A stretch of 56,507 nt of DNA from Rhodospirillales bacterium (GTDB lineage Bacteria > Pseudomonadota > Alphaproteobacteria > Reyranellales > Reyranellaceae): assembly GCA_009377525.1 (NCBI GenBank), contig WHTW01000026.1, positions 5,554 to 62,060 on the forward strand. Reading direction: 5' to 3'. The position numbers and the translations under genes were made by a program. Below, in pieces: positions 9,501-17,843 of the stretch. Position 1 is the first letter of the stretch, and each line of letters begins with the position of its first letter. The notes beneath the pieces are model-generated. The model was given only the letters and a program-made list of their open reading frames with translations. It searched no databases and had not been told where the DNA came from.

Positions 9501-10654
9501 CGGATCAGTCGCTGTCCGAGTCCCCAAACGCCAGCGTCGCACGTCCCTTCAGGCTGCGGCCGGACGGGCCACGCGTGATGCGTCTTTCGCGCAATGTCCT
9601 GGTCGGCGGCACGGCATTGGCCTCGATCCTGATCTGTGGCGCCGTGCTGTGGGCCTTGCAGGGCGATCGGCTGCGCGGGTCCGCACCCCAGGAACTCTAC
9701 ACCACCGATCGGCCGCGCATGGCCGACGGCCTTGCCGCGTTGCCGCGCGATTACGCCGGAGTCCCTCGCGACGTCCCGCCGCTCGGGCCGCCGCTGCCCG
9801 GCGATCTCGGCCGGCCGATCGTGGCAGCCCAGGCCCAGTCCGGTCTGTCCGCACCCGATGCGGAGCAGCAGCGCCGGGCGCAGGAGACGGAATCAGCTCG
9901 CGTCAGCCGCTTGTTTGCTCCAGGCAATCGCCAGCAACAGCCGGTAAGTGCAGGTCCGACTGCTTCTCAGGGATCGATATCCGGGGCGGATGAGGCATCG
10001 ATCCAGAACGGGCAGGATCGAAAACTCGCCTTCATGAATGCGCCCGTCGATCGGCGTACGACGAGTCCCGATCGCCTGGCGCGGCCCGCATCGCCCTATG
10101 TCCTGCAGGCAGGCACGATCATTCCTGCGGCGCTTATCACCGGCCTCCGGTCCGATCTTCCCGGTCAGATCACGGCGCAGGTGACGGAGAACGTGTACGA
10201 CACGCCCACCGGCGGATCGCTTCTGATTCCCCAAGGTGCCAAGCTGATCGGAGTCTATGACAGCCAGGTTTCGTTTGGGCAATCGCGTCTCCTTCTGGTC
10301 TGGACGCGCCTCATCCTGCCCAATGGCTATTCGGTTGTACTCGAGCGCCAACCTGGTGCCGATGCCACTGGCCAGGCCGGCCTGGAGGACGGTGTCGACC
10401 ATCACTGGGGCGCCCTGTTCAAGGCCGCGCTGCTTTCGACCATCCTCGCCGTCGGCACCGAGCTGGGATCCGATCAGAACGACAGCGACATCGTCCGCGC
10501 CTTGCGTCGCGGCACCGGCGACACCCTGAACCAGGCCGGACAGCAGATCGTGCGGCGCAATCTCGACATCCAGCCGACGCTGACCATTCGTCCCGGTTAT
10601 CCCGTGCGAGTGATCGTGACCCGCGATCTCGTGCTTCAGCCTTATCGCGGGTAG
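9497..10654 (+). CDS. trbI: Conjugal transfer protein TrbI (VirB10 family)
   Basis: Envelope-spanning core-complex protein of 385 residues. A cytoplasmic N-terminus is followed by a single membrane helix (about residues 34-53, VGGTALASILICGAVLWALQ), a Pro/Ala-rich periplasmic linker, then the VirB10 beta-barrel domain from about residue 195. That domain contains VLQAGTIIPAALITGLRSDL and SLLIPQGAKLIGVYDSQVSF, the hallmark segments. The start overlaps trbG. Its end is 10 bp before the DUF2274 gene. Confidence 0.96.
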   Translation: MTDQSLSESPNASVARPFRLRPDGPRVMRLSRNVLVGGTALASILICGAVLWALQGDRLRGSAPQELYTTDRPRMADGLAALPRDYAGVPRDVPPLGPPLPGDLGRPIVAAQAQSGLSAPDAEQQRRAQETESARVSRLFAPGNRQQQPVSAGPTASQGSISGADEASIQNGQDRKLAFMNAPVDRRTTSPDRLARPASPYVLQAGTIIPAALITGLRSDLPGQITAQVTENVYDTPTGGSLLIPQGAKLIGVYDSQVSFGQSRLLLVWTRLILPNGYSVVLERQPGADATGQAGLEDGVDHHWGALFKAALLSTILAVGTELGSDQNDSDIVRALRRGTGDTLNQAGQQIVRRNLDIQPTLTIRPGYPVRVIVTRDLVLQPYRG

Positions 10655-10664
10655 GAGGCAGGCG

Positions 10665-10919
10665 ATGTCCAAGCTGCGACTGGACGGCATCCTGGACGAG
10701 AAGCCGGTGAAATTGACGGTCGACCTGCCGGCGGCGATCCATCGCGATCTGTTGGCCTATGCCGATGTGCTTGGCCGCGAAACTGGAAAGACGATCGATC
10801 CGGCAAAGCTCGTGGCGCCGATGCTGGGACGGTTCATGGCGACGGATCGGGCTTTTGCCAAGGCACGCAAGGCTGCTCGCGGTGCTGGAGCGACCGGCCC
10901 TGGCCGAGAAGCTAAGTAA
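10665..10919 (+). CDS. DUF2274 family protein, last gene of the trb operon
   Basis: Small protein of 84 residues, rich in charged residues. The LPAAIHRDLLAYADVLGRET and LVAPMLGRFMATDRAFAKAR segments fit the DUF2274 family that regularly closes chromosomal trb operons. No enzyme motif, signal peptide or membrane helix is visible. A good AGGAGGCAGGCG ribosome site lies just upstream. Its 3' end overlaps the end of the convergent LysR gene by 8 bp, leaving no room for a separate terminator. Function unknown; a transfer accessory role is inferred only from position. Confidence 0.82.
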   Translation: MSKLRLDGILDEKPVKLTVDLPAAIHRDLLAYADVLGRETGKTIDPAKLVAPMLGRFMATDRAFAKARKAARGAGATGPGREAK

Positions 10920-11820
10920 CCAAGGTCGGTTGGTGATGCTTGCGCAGCAGGTCGACGAAGCGCGCGAGAGCGGGACTCTTGTTGGCGTCATCCCAGCACG
11001 CGGTGAAAGAGACGTAGCTTGGACCGGATGCGTCGCGCACCTCGCGATAGACAACGCCAGGGTAAATCAGCCTAGCACACGACTCGCAGTGAACGCTGAT
11101 CCTGTGACCTATTTCCAGCATGGACAGGACGCTCTCGCCGCTGACGTCCCAGATCGCGATCTTGGGCGCATCGCCGGGTGCCGACAGCTTCTGGACGATG
11201 AGGTTGCACAAGTCCGGACCCGGGTCGCGTCGGCTCAGCAGGAAGGATTCCCCCTTGAGGTCGGTCCAATAGATCATTTCGTTGCTTGTCAGGCGATGCC
11301 CTGTGGGCAAGGCAACGATGATCCGTTCGGACCACAGCAACATCGACGGTCCGTTATGGTCCCTGACCTCGCCCGCGATGATGGCAATGTCCAGGCCGCC
11401 TATTCGAAGTCCGTCGAGCAGCCGGGCGCGAGATTGTTCGACGATATTGATCTCGATACGCGGTGACGTCTGCACATAGCCGGCAAGGACGGTGCGCAGT
11501 TTGCTGGCGGACAGCGACGTGCAGACGCCTATCGTAAGGTCCCCGGCTTCGCCGCGGCCGGCGGAGCGCGCAGTCGAGACCATCCGTTCCATCTGCTCGA
11601 TCAGACGCCGGGCCGTGCGTACGACATCGCCACCGGCCGCCGTGACGTGCACGCCACCGCTGGAGCGCTCAAACAACTTGACGCCAAGAAACTCCTCGAA
11701 CCGGCGAACCCGGCGGCTGAGCGTCGATTGTTTGACGTCAAGAGCCGCCGCCGCCCGCCTGAAGCTGCCATGCTCGGCTGCCGCGATGACGGTGCGGAGA
11801 GGCGCCGGCTCGATGGTCAT
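10912..11820 (-). CDS. LysR-type transcriptional regulator linked to the transfer module
   Basis: Protein of 302 residues from the ATG at 11820. The N-terminal winged helix-turn-helix reads AAEHGSFRRAAAALDVKQST, with LSRRVRRFEEFLGVKLFERS after it, followed by the LysR substrate-binding domain. The open frame continues upstream of the ATG without LysR homology, so this start is preferred. It is the third gene of a minus-strand set (luxR, luxI, lysR) that converges on the trb operon. LysR genes are often found next to trb/AHL sets in chromosomal transfer islands, but the target is not visible in the sequence. Confidence 0.9.
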   Translation of the reverse strand: MTIEPAPLRTVIAAAEHGSFRRAAAALDVKQSTLSRRVRRFEEFLGVKLFERSSGGVHVTAAGGDVVRTARRLIEQMERMVSTARSAGRGEAGDLTIGVCTSLSASKLRTVLAGYVQTSPRIEINIVEQSRARLLDGLRIGGLDIAIIAGEVRDHNGPSMLLWSERIIVALPTGHRLTSNEMIYWTDLKGESFLLSRRDPGPDLCNLIVQKLSAPGDAPKIAIWDVSGESVLSMLEIGHRISVHCESCARLIYPGVVYREVRDASGPSYVSFTACWDDANKSPALARFVDLLRKHHQPTLVT

Positions 11821-11918
11821 CGGATGAGCTCCATGGAGCGACTTCGTGACGGTCGGCCGCTGCCGCCGACCTCTTCGGCCGGCGGCGCAGCGCTGGGCGT
11901 GTGGCTGTGGCCAGGTGA

Positions 11919-12551
11919 CTACGCCGCCAGCGACATCACCGGGCTCCAGAGCGCGGGGCCCTTGAGCTGACCCGCGGCACGGATCTGGCCCAGACTGTCG
12001 GCCGAGACGGCCAGGTAGCCCGCCACGGCGAGCGAGCGGCCGAACGCCTTGGGCTGGCCGAGCCGGCGCAACGGCCACGAGGCGCGGCGCAGAATGCGCT
12101 CCATGCGCACGTCGGTGACGGTGACGATGTCGCTCAGCCGTCGGGACAGGCCGAACTCGATCATGCCGGCGAAGAGTTCGTAGGTCGCCTTGGCGATCCC
12201 CTGGCTCGCCACCGGGCCCGCATGATCGGGATCGAGGCCGAACCGGCTGCTTTCCCAGATGAGCGGGCTGGTGGGCGCCGCAGCGCCATCGAGCAGCGCA
12301 CCGAACGTGTCGCGCAGCATGGTAGGCCCTATGGTTGGCAACAGGCGGACGCAACCGGTGACGCTGCCGTCGGCGCTCCGCTGCAGCAGGTAGCAGGGGC
12401 CAAGCGCGTCGAATTCGTCGACCTCCATGTCGCTGCTGACCTGGACGTCCCAATCGAGCCGCTGCTTGAACACGCGGTAGCGCAGTCGGTGCATGTCGGC
12501 TAGTTCGTCGAGACAGGTGCCGTAGCTGTCGCTCGTGATGAGCTGCATCAT
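11919..12551 (-). CDS. Acyl-homoserine-lactone synthase (LuxI/TraI family)
   Basis: Makes the AHL quorum-sensing signal from S-adenosylmethionine and an acyl donor. The protein has 210 residues from ATG 12551 (a second ATG follows at once) with a strong AGGAGG site upstream. All the classical LuxI invariant positions are present: Arg24, Phe28, Trp34 (LRYRVFKQRLDWDV), Asp45 and Asp48 (EVDEFD), Arg69, Phe83, Glu100 and Arg103 (WESSRFG). It should therefore be active. It lies 86 bp downstream of the luxR gene, with a perfect lux-type box between them, which predicts AHL-dependent positive feedback. Acyl-chain specificity cannot be read from the sequence. Confidence 0.95.
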   Translation of the reverse strand: MMQLITSDSYGTCLDELADMHRLRYRVFKQRLDWDVQVSSDMEVDEFDALGPCYLLQRSADGSVTGCVRLLPTIGPTMLRDTFGALLDGAAAPTSPLIWESSRFGLDPDHAGPVASQGIAKATYELFAGMIEFGLSRRLSDIVTVTDVRMERILRRASWPLRRLGQPKAFGRSLAVAGYLAVSADSLGQIRAAGQLKGPALWSPVMSLAA

Positions 12552-12607
12552 CGTCGCCTCCTGGAAGAAGATGTCTGTCGATGTAGAGGCGAATGACCAT
12601 TCTGGGA

Positions 12608-12627
12608 CCCTGTAAAGTTGAACAGGG
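12608..12627. promoter_or_regulatory. lux/tra-type box upstream of the AHL synthase
   Basis: A 20-bp perfect inverted repeat, CCCTGT-N8-ACAGGG, centred about 66 bp upstream of the synthase start. The 20-bp length and position fit binding sites of LuxR/TraR-type regulators. The adjacent luxR product is the obvious candidate to bind it. Confidence 0.75.
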
Positions 12628-12637
12628 GCACGAAGTT

Positions 12638-13363
12638 CTACCTGTCCTTGGAGCCGGCGTGGCGTGCAATCGCCTGATGCAGTGAGAAGACCCAGAGCTT
12701 TGACTTTGCATTCTCGAGGTGAAACGTGGCCGTACGCTGGGTGATACCTAGAATGCGACCGATCTCCCACGCCGACTTCCCCGCCGCCGACCATTCCAGG
12801 CACTCGTATTCACGCGGCGACAACGCCACGCCGTCTACAACCCGGTTCGATTGGAGCTTGCGGCGGGCGCTGGCGTGAAAATACAGAGCCATAAGCTGGA
12901 GGACATGGCGATGCGCTTCGACGCAACGCCTGAACGTCGGCCCCTGTTCGTCCGAGGCGAACGTCACGGCCGCCACGGGGCCGCGCCCGTCGTGGATGGG
13001 GATGGTGAAGCCGTAACGGATGCCGAATCTTGCGGCTTCCTCAAAGAGCTGGCGCTGGGCGTCCGACAGTTCTCCCGACTCGATGCCGTTCCCCCATTCG
13101 AACGGTTCGGTCACTTGCAGGGCCCGGCGGATCACGGGATCTAGGCGCTCGTAATGATTTTTCAGGTAGTGGGCGCTCCAGGGCAGCGGATAGGTCGAGA
13201 TCAGGCGGGCTTCGTCGTTCCTGCGATGCGGCAGACAAAGATATGCAAAGCAGGACAAGTCGAGCGCTGCCGCTGCCCTCGCCATGGCAGCGCTGAAAGC
13301 GGGCTCGTCAGCTCCCTCTGCCAAACTATCGATGAAGGTCTGGAAAATGCCATGCATAGGCAC
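12638..13363 (-). CDS. LuxR-family AHL-responsive regulator
   Basis: Protein of 241 residues with an N-terminal autoinducer-binding domain and a C-terminal LuxR/GerE helix-turn-helix (VALSPREYECLEWSAAGKSA, then WEIGRILGITQRTATFHLEN). The six residues conserved in TraR are present with exactly the TraR spacing, shifted by five: Trp62, Tyr66, Asp75, Pro76, Trp90 and Gly118. This is strong evidence for true AHL binding. The HTH also carries the expected Glu184 and Gly205-Ile206 region. It is transcribed toward the AHL synthase, 86 bp away, and likely controls that gene and the trb operon. Confidence 0.94.
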   Translation of the reverse strand: MPMHGIFQTFIDSLAEGADEPAFSAAMARAAAALDLSCFAYLCLPHRRNDEARLISTYPLPWSAHYLKNHYERLDPVIRRALQVTEPFEWGNGIESGELSDAQRQLFEEAARFGIRYGFTIPIHDGRGPVAAVTFASDEQGPTFRRCVEAHRHVLQLMALYFHASARRKLQSNRVVDGVALSPREYECLEWSAAGKSAWEIGRILGITQRTATFHLENAKSKLWVFSLHQAIARHAGSKDR

Positions 13364-13370
13364 ATGACCC

Positions 13371-14015
13371 CTAGTCGAATAGCGCCCGCTGCACGAACTT
13401 CACATAGGTTCTCACCACCGCCTCGGGCGGATCGCTGACGGAGCCATGCGAATAGGCGTATCGCTGAGCAAGATATAAGCGCGTCGCCATCAGGATGTAC
13501 GCGACGCATTCGAGTTCGGTGCGGTCGAACGCCTTGATCTCGTTGCGCGCGATGCTGCGTGTGAGGCCTCGTACATATCCCGAGGCAAGGCGCTCAAAAT
13601 ACGCCTTGTGCGCCTTGGGTGCCATTACCTCCGAGTCGTTGACCAGCCGCTGGAACCACGGATTGCGTACGAGAAACTTGATATAGGCGCGAAGGCGCTG
13701 TTCCTCGCGATGGGCGCCGGCGGCATGGCGATCGACGTTGGCTTGAATGAATTCGAGGAGCCGATCGCCCATCTCGGGCAACACACGGTCGAACAGATCC
13801 TGGCGCGAGCCGAAGTGCTTGTAGAACGTGCCGTGGGCGATCCTTGCCCGCGCGGCAATCCGGGCGATCGAGGCATTCTCGTAGCCGTAACGACCGATGA
13901 TCCGCGCCGCCGCTTCGACGATCGCGCGACGGGTCTTCTCGGATTTCTCTGCCCGCGTCTTGCGCCGCGATGACGTGCGCGGTTCCTCGGGAGGGTGGCG
14001 AACGGGCTGTGCCAC
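13371..14015 (-). CDS. TetR-family regulator of the acyl-CoA operon
   Basis: Protein of 214 residues. After a basic, disordered 25-residue start comes a TetR helix-turn-helix (IVEAAARIIGRYGYENASIA, then RIAARARIAHGTFYKHFGSR). The C-terminal domain is all-helical and ligand-type. Its start is 1 bp from the stop of the upstream CoA ligase gene, so it is the last gene of the operon acyl-CoA dehydrogenase, CoA ligase, tetR. It probably represses that operon in response to an acyl-CoA (FadR-like logic, inferred). A 13-bp palindrome at 16769-16781 is a candidate operator. Confidence 0.9.
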   Translation of the reverse strand: MAQPVRHPPEEPRTSSRRKTRAEKSEKTRRAIVEAAARIIGRYGYENASIARIAARARIAHGTFYKHFGSRQDLFDRVLPEMGDRLLEFIQANVDRHAAGAHREEQRLRAYIKFLVRNPWFQRLVNDSEVMAPKAHKAYFERLASGYVRGLTRSIARNEIKAFDRTELECVAYILMATRLYLAQRYAYSHGSVSDPPEAVVRTYVKFVQRALFD

Positions 14016-14016
14016 G

Positions 14017-15480
14017 TCAGGCCTCGCGCAGCTCGCGGCGGAGGATCTTTCCCGTCGGACCCTTGGGCAGGCTGCCCACGAACTGGATCACACTGGGAAT
14101 TTTGTATTTGGCGACATTGCGCCAGCAATGCTCCACGATCTCCGGGGCCGTCGCCGTCTTTCCGTCTTTGAGTACCACGAATGCCTTGACCACTTCGCCG
14201 TAGGTGGCATCTGGAATGCCGATCACGGCGCACTCGCCGATGGCGGGATGCCTATAGAGGACTTCCTCGATGTCGATGGGGTAGATGTTGGCGCCGCCGC
14301 GGATGATCAAGTCCTTGATGCGCCCGACGACGTGGAGAAAACCGTCGGCGTCGAGCCTGCCGAGGTCGCCGCTGCGCACCCAGCCGTCGACGATCGTTTC
14401 GGCCGTCGCCTGTGGGTTGTTGTAGTAGCCCTGCATCATCGCCGGACTGGTTAGCAGAACCTCGCCAACTTCGCCCTGTGAAAGATCCTTCAGATCCTTG
14501 TCCACGATGCGGACAGCGCAGCCGGGAAGCGGCCTGCCGCACGAGTCAGGGCGGCCTTCCCTGTCCCTGGCGGGATCGTAGGAGGTCGTGGGCGTGCACT
14601 CGGTCATTCCCCAGAGGTCGAATACTGGGAACCCGAGAATCTGGTGAACGCGTCGGGACAAAGCGTCGGGAAAATTGGCGCCTGCGGTGATCGCCAGGCG
14701 CACCGACGAAAAATCACACACCTTCCCGTCCGACCAGTTCAGCATCATGACGTACGCCGTAGGTACCGCCATGACGACGCTGATGCGGTGTCGCTCGATG
14801 GCGCGGCAGGCGATCTCGGGGTGAAACCGCTCGAGGAGGACGAGACTGGCGCCGTGGTTGAGCACCGTCAGCGCATGCAGCACCAAGTGATAAATGAAGG
14901 CCAACGAGCCGGTGATCAAGGAGGTGTCGCCCCAAGTGATGCCGAGGTGGCGCGAGAACATCTCGATGGCAAACAGCTCGGCACCATGGCTGAGCACTAC
15001 CCCCTTGGGCCGTCCGGTCGTTCCCGAGGTGTAGAAGATGAGGGCGGGATCGTCGCTCTGCATGTCGGCGTATGGCTGCGCCGGCCTGGGGACGTTGGCC
15101 GGCCGATCCAGCAGGCAGCGGATTGGGGATGCCTCGGCGCCGTCGAGCAGGCTGGCGAGATTGGATTGGACGATGGCGATGGTAGGCTCGCAGTGCTCCA
15201 CGATGGTGCGGACCTCCGGTGCGGCAAGGCCGGGATTGACGGGCACCGCTACGGCACCGATCGCCACGATCGCGAAGAAGGCGGCGAGCCACTCCGGCCG
15301 GTTGTGCGCCAACAGGATGATCCGGGTGCCCTTGCGCGCACCCAATTCAGTTAGGGCCGCGGTTAGCCGCTGCACGTGGCCGGTGAATTCGCCGTACGAC
15401 ACCACCCTGTCGTCGAAATGAGCGATCGGCTTGGCGGCAAAATGGGGCGCGCAGCGCGTGAGAACGTCAGCGATGTTCAT
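14017..15480 (-). CDS. AMP-forming acyl-CoA synthetase
   Basis: ANL-superfamily ligase of 487 residues that activates a carboxylic acid to its CoA thioester via an acyl-AMP. The P-loop-like motif LIFYTSGTTGRPKGVVLSH lies around residues 147-165. DLWGMTECTP, WVRSGDLGRLDADGFLHVVG and the C-terminal lysine region PKGPTGKILRRELRE follow in the expected order. Length is slightly short but complete. It sits between an acyl-CoA dehydrogenase gene and a tetR gene on the same strand. The substrate is unknown; a medium-chain, branched or aryl acid is plausible. Confidence 0.92.
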   Translation of the reverse strand: MNIADVLTRCAPHFAAKPIAHFDDRVVSYGEFTGHVQRLTAALTELGARKGTRIILLAHNRPEWLAAFFAIVAIGAVAVPVNPGLAAPEVRTIVEHCEPTIAIVQSNLASLLDGAEASPIRCLLDRPANVPRPAQPYADMQSDDPALIFYTSGTTGRPKGVVLSHGAELFAIEMFSRHLGITWGDTSLITGSLAFIYHLVLHALTVLNHGASLVLLERFHPEIACRAIERHRISVVMAVPTAYVMMLNWSDGKVCDFSSVRLAITAGANFPDALSRRVHQILGFPVFDLWGMTECTPTTSYDPARDREGRPDSCGRPLPGCAVRIVDKDLKDLSQGEVGEVLLTSPAMMQGYYNNPQATAETIVDGWVRSGDLGRLDADGFLHVVGRIKDLIIRGGANIYPIDIEEVLYRHPAIGECAVIGIPDATYGEVVKAFVVLKDGKTATAPEIVEHCWRNVAKYKIPSVIQFVGSLPKGPTGKILRRELREA

Positions 15481-15552
15481 CGGGCATGCTCCGCCGGTAC
15501 TCGTGTCCGGCTCGGTCTCGAAGGTGGCAGCGTCAAGTGAGACGGACGCCGA

Positions 15553-16692
15553 TCAATTGCCTTTGGCCAGCTCACGGGCGATCAACATCTTCTGGATTTC
15601 GCTCGGGCCGTCGTAGATCTGGAAGACACGCATGTCGCGATAGTACTTCTCGACCGGATAGTCGTTGAGGAAACCGTAGCCGCCGTGAATTTGAATGGCG
15701 GCCGACGTAACCTCTTCGGCCATTTCCGACGCGAAGAGCTTGGCCATCGAGGCTTCCTTGGGGGAAGACCGCCCGAGATCCTTGAGAAGCGCGGCGTGGA
15801 GATAGAGCTGACGCGCGGCCTCGATCTTGGTCGACATCTCGGCCAGCTGGAAAGCGATGGCCTGATGCTCGATCAGGGGTTTACCGAATGTCACGCGCAC
15901 GCGCGCATAGGCCAGCGCGGCATCGAACGCCGCCCGGGCGACCCCGACGGATTGCGCCGCCACGCCGATCCGTCCGCTGTCGAGCGACGACAGCGCCACC
16001 TTGAGCCCGGCGCCGGGTGCGCCCAGCATGTCCGAGGCTGGAACTTTTAGCCTGTCCAAAACGATCTGGCAGGTGTCGCAGGTCCTATGACCCAGCTTCT
16101 TCTCGAGGCGCGCAACGCGGTAGCCAGGCGTGTCAGTTCGCGCGAGGAAGCAGGAGATGCCGTTCTTGCCCGCGTCGGGATCGGTGACGGCGAAGATCAT
16201 CGCTAATTTGCCCGTCTGGCCCGACGTGATGAAATTCTTGGCACCGTCGATCACGTAGCGGTCGCCCGCGCGGACGGCGCGCGTCTGCAGATTGGCGGCG
16301 TCGGATCCGACCTGCGGCTCGCTCAGCAGGAAGGCCGCAAGTTCGCGGCCCTCGGCGGCGGGACGCAGGAACTTTTCCTTCTGTGCGTCGGTGCCGTGGG
16401 CGAGAACCGCGGCATTGTAGGGGAAGTTGGTCGCCGCCATCATGTTGGCGATGCCGGCGTCGCCATAAGCGATTTCTTCCATGGCCACGACGTAGGAGAC
16501 AAAATCTGCGCCCGAGCCACCCCATTCAGTAGGAACGCAGACGCCCATCAACCCCAGCGCCCCCATCTTCGATAGCGTCTCGACCGGCACGTATTCGCGG
16601 CGATCCCAATCGGCGGCGAAGGGGCAAATCTCATGGCGGGCGAAGTCGCGCGCCATGTCGCGGATCGCCGCCTGTTGGTCGCTCAGCAACAT
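15553..16692 (-). CDS. Acyl-CoA dehydrogenase
   Basis: FAD enzyme of 379 residues that oxidises an acyl-CoA to the 2-enoyl-CoA. Family segments run in order: MRDMARDFAR-type N-terminus, LSEPQVGSDAANLQTRA, FITSGQTGKLAMIFAVTDP, GKPLIEHQAIAFQLAEM and IQIHGGYGFLNDYPVEKYYRD. The position that is usually the catalytic Glu in the YEGT motif is Asp here (IYDGPSEIQK). The same change occurs in the second acyl-CoA dehydrogenase of this window, so it is a lineage feature rather than a lesion. It heads the minus-strand operon with the CoA ligase and tetR and is divergent from the PhyH genes. Confidence 0.94.
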   Translation of the reverse strand: MLLSDQQAAIRDMARDFARHEICPFAADWDRREYVPVETLSKMGALGLMGVCVPTEWGGSGADFVSYVVAMEEIAYGDAGIANMMAATNFPYNAAVLAHGTDAQKEKFLRPAAEGRELAAFLLSEPQVGSDAANLQTRAVRAGDRYVIDGAKNFITSGQTGKLAMIFAVTDPDAGKNGISCFLARTDTPGYRVARLEKKLGHRTCDTCQIVLDRLKVPASDMLGAPGAGLKVALSSLDSGRIGVAAQSVGVARAAFDAALAYARVRVTFGKPLIEHQAIAFQLAEMSTKIEAARQLYLHAALLKDLGRSSPKEASMAKLFASEMAEEVTSAAIQIHGGYGFLNDYPVEKYYRDMRVFQIYDGPSEIQKMLIARELAKGN

Positions 16693-16768
16693 GTCTCTCT
16701 TTCGGGGAGTCCAAAGGGCTCCACCGAGATGAGGCCACCGAGCCCGCCCTCGTCAAGGGAAAAGAGAA

Positions 16769-16781
16769 TGGTGAATCACCA
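16769..16781. promoter_or_regulatory. Short palindrome between divergent acyl-CoA dehydrogenase and PhyH genes
   Basis: TGGTGA-A-TCACCA, a perfect 6-1-6 inverted repeat 77 bp upstream of the dehydrogenase start in a 286-bp divergent spacer. It is a candidate operator for the TetR protein encoded at the end of the dehydrogenase operon. The short length makes chance occurrence possible. Confidence 0.35.
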
Positions 16782-16978
16782 GTCACAATATGCTTGTGCC
16801 GGTCGCCACCCAGGGTCAATCTTTCCACCTGTGGCAGGAGAACTGCCGTGGCCGGCAAGACCAGCCGGACCAACGGATATCGGCAATAGGGTTACCGTCG
16901 TTGCGGGGGCTACGCGAAAGGCCGCTCGGGACTGCCGGGCCAGTTGACCGTGCAACGCCGGACCAGGTGGAGGAAGAC

Positions 16979-17836
16979 ATGACGGCGCTTACCCGCGCAC
17001 AGGTGGAGAGCTACCACCACAACGGCTATCTGTTTCCGTTTCCGGCGCTCAGCGAAGAGGAGAGGCTTGCCTGCCTTGCCGGCCTCGAGCGCTACGAGCG
17101 GTGGCTGGGCAAGCCGGTGCCGCAAGCCGACCTGCGCTGGCGGACCCAACCGCACGCCTTGCTGCCGTGGTACGCGGACCTGGTGCGCCATCCGCGCATC
17201 CTCGACGTGGTTGAGCAACTGATCGGCCCGGACATCCTGGTGTGGACTGGGACCTTCTTCATCAAGGAGCCGTCGTCGCCGACGTTTGCCGCCTGGCATC
17301 AGGACTCGACCTATTTTGGCCTTGAGCCCTACGACCAGGTCACGGCATGGGTCGCGCTGACCGATGCCAGCGCGGAAGCCGGCTGCATGGAAGTTCTCTC
17401 CGCACACGGCGCGCCCCGACAGATGTATCACGCGCCGCTCCGGCTCGAGAACAGCATCAACCGCGCCGGACAGACGATCACCGAGCCACTCGACGAGGCA
17501 GGCGCCACGGCGATGCAGCTCAAGGCCGGCTCCTTTTCGCTTCACCATACTTTGTGCGTGCACCGCTCCGCACCTAACCGTGCCGCGCATCGGCGTGTCG
17601 GTCTCGGCATCAACTACATCCCCGCCCATGTGCGGCCGACAGCACCGTTTCGGATGTCGGCGTTCCTAGCGCGCGGTACCGACAAGTACGGGCACTTCGA
17701 TCTCTACGACGCGCCCACCGTGGAGTTCGATGCGACCGCGCTGGCAACCCATGAAAAGATCTACAGCCGCTACGCCGAGAACTATCGCGAGCAGGTCAAG
17801 CGGCACGAACGCCAGTTCGCGACGGAACGGGTTTAG
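16979..17836 (+). CDS. Phytanoyl-CoA dioxygenase (PhyH) family protein
   Basis: Non-heme Fe(II)/2-oxoglutarate oxygenase of 285 residues. The start is taken at the ATG at 16979, preceded by GGAGGAAG; the open frame extends further upstream but without family similarity. The metal-binding HxD is His107-Gln-Asp109 (AAWHQDSTYFG), the distal ligand is probably His195 (CVHRSAPN), and Arg206 fits the 2-oxoglutarate-binding position. All needed residues are therefore present. It is followed 7 bp later by a second, different PhyH gene. The native substrate is not known; PhyH proteins hydroxylate acyl-CoAs but also many small molecules. Confidence 0.9.
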   Translation: MTALTRAQVESYHHNGYLFPFPALSEEERLACLAGLERYERWLGKPVPQADLRWRTQPHALLPWYADLVRHPRILDVVEQLIGPDILVWTGTFFIKEPSSPTFAAWHQDSTYFGLEPYDQVTAWVALTDASAEAGCMEVLSAHGAPRQMYHAPLRLENSINRAGQTITEPLDEAGATAMQLKAGSFSLHHTLCVHRSAPNRAAHRRVGLGINYIPAHVRPTAPFRMSAFLARGTDKYGHFDLYDAPTVEFDATALATHEKIYSRYAENYREQVKRHERQFATERV

Positions 17837-17843
17837 GCGACAG

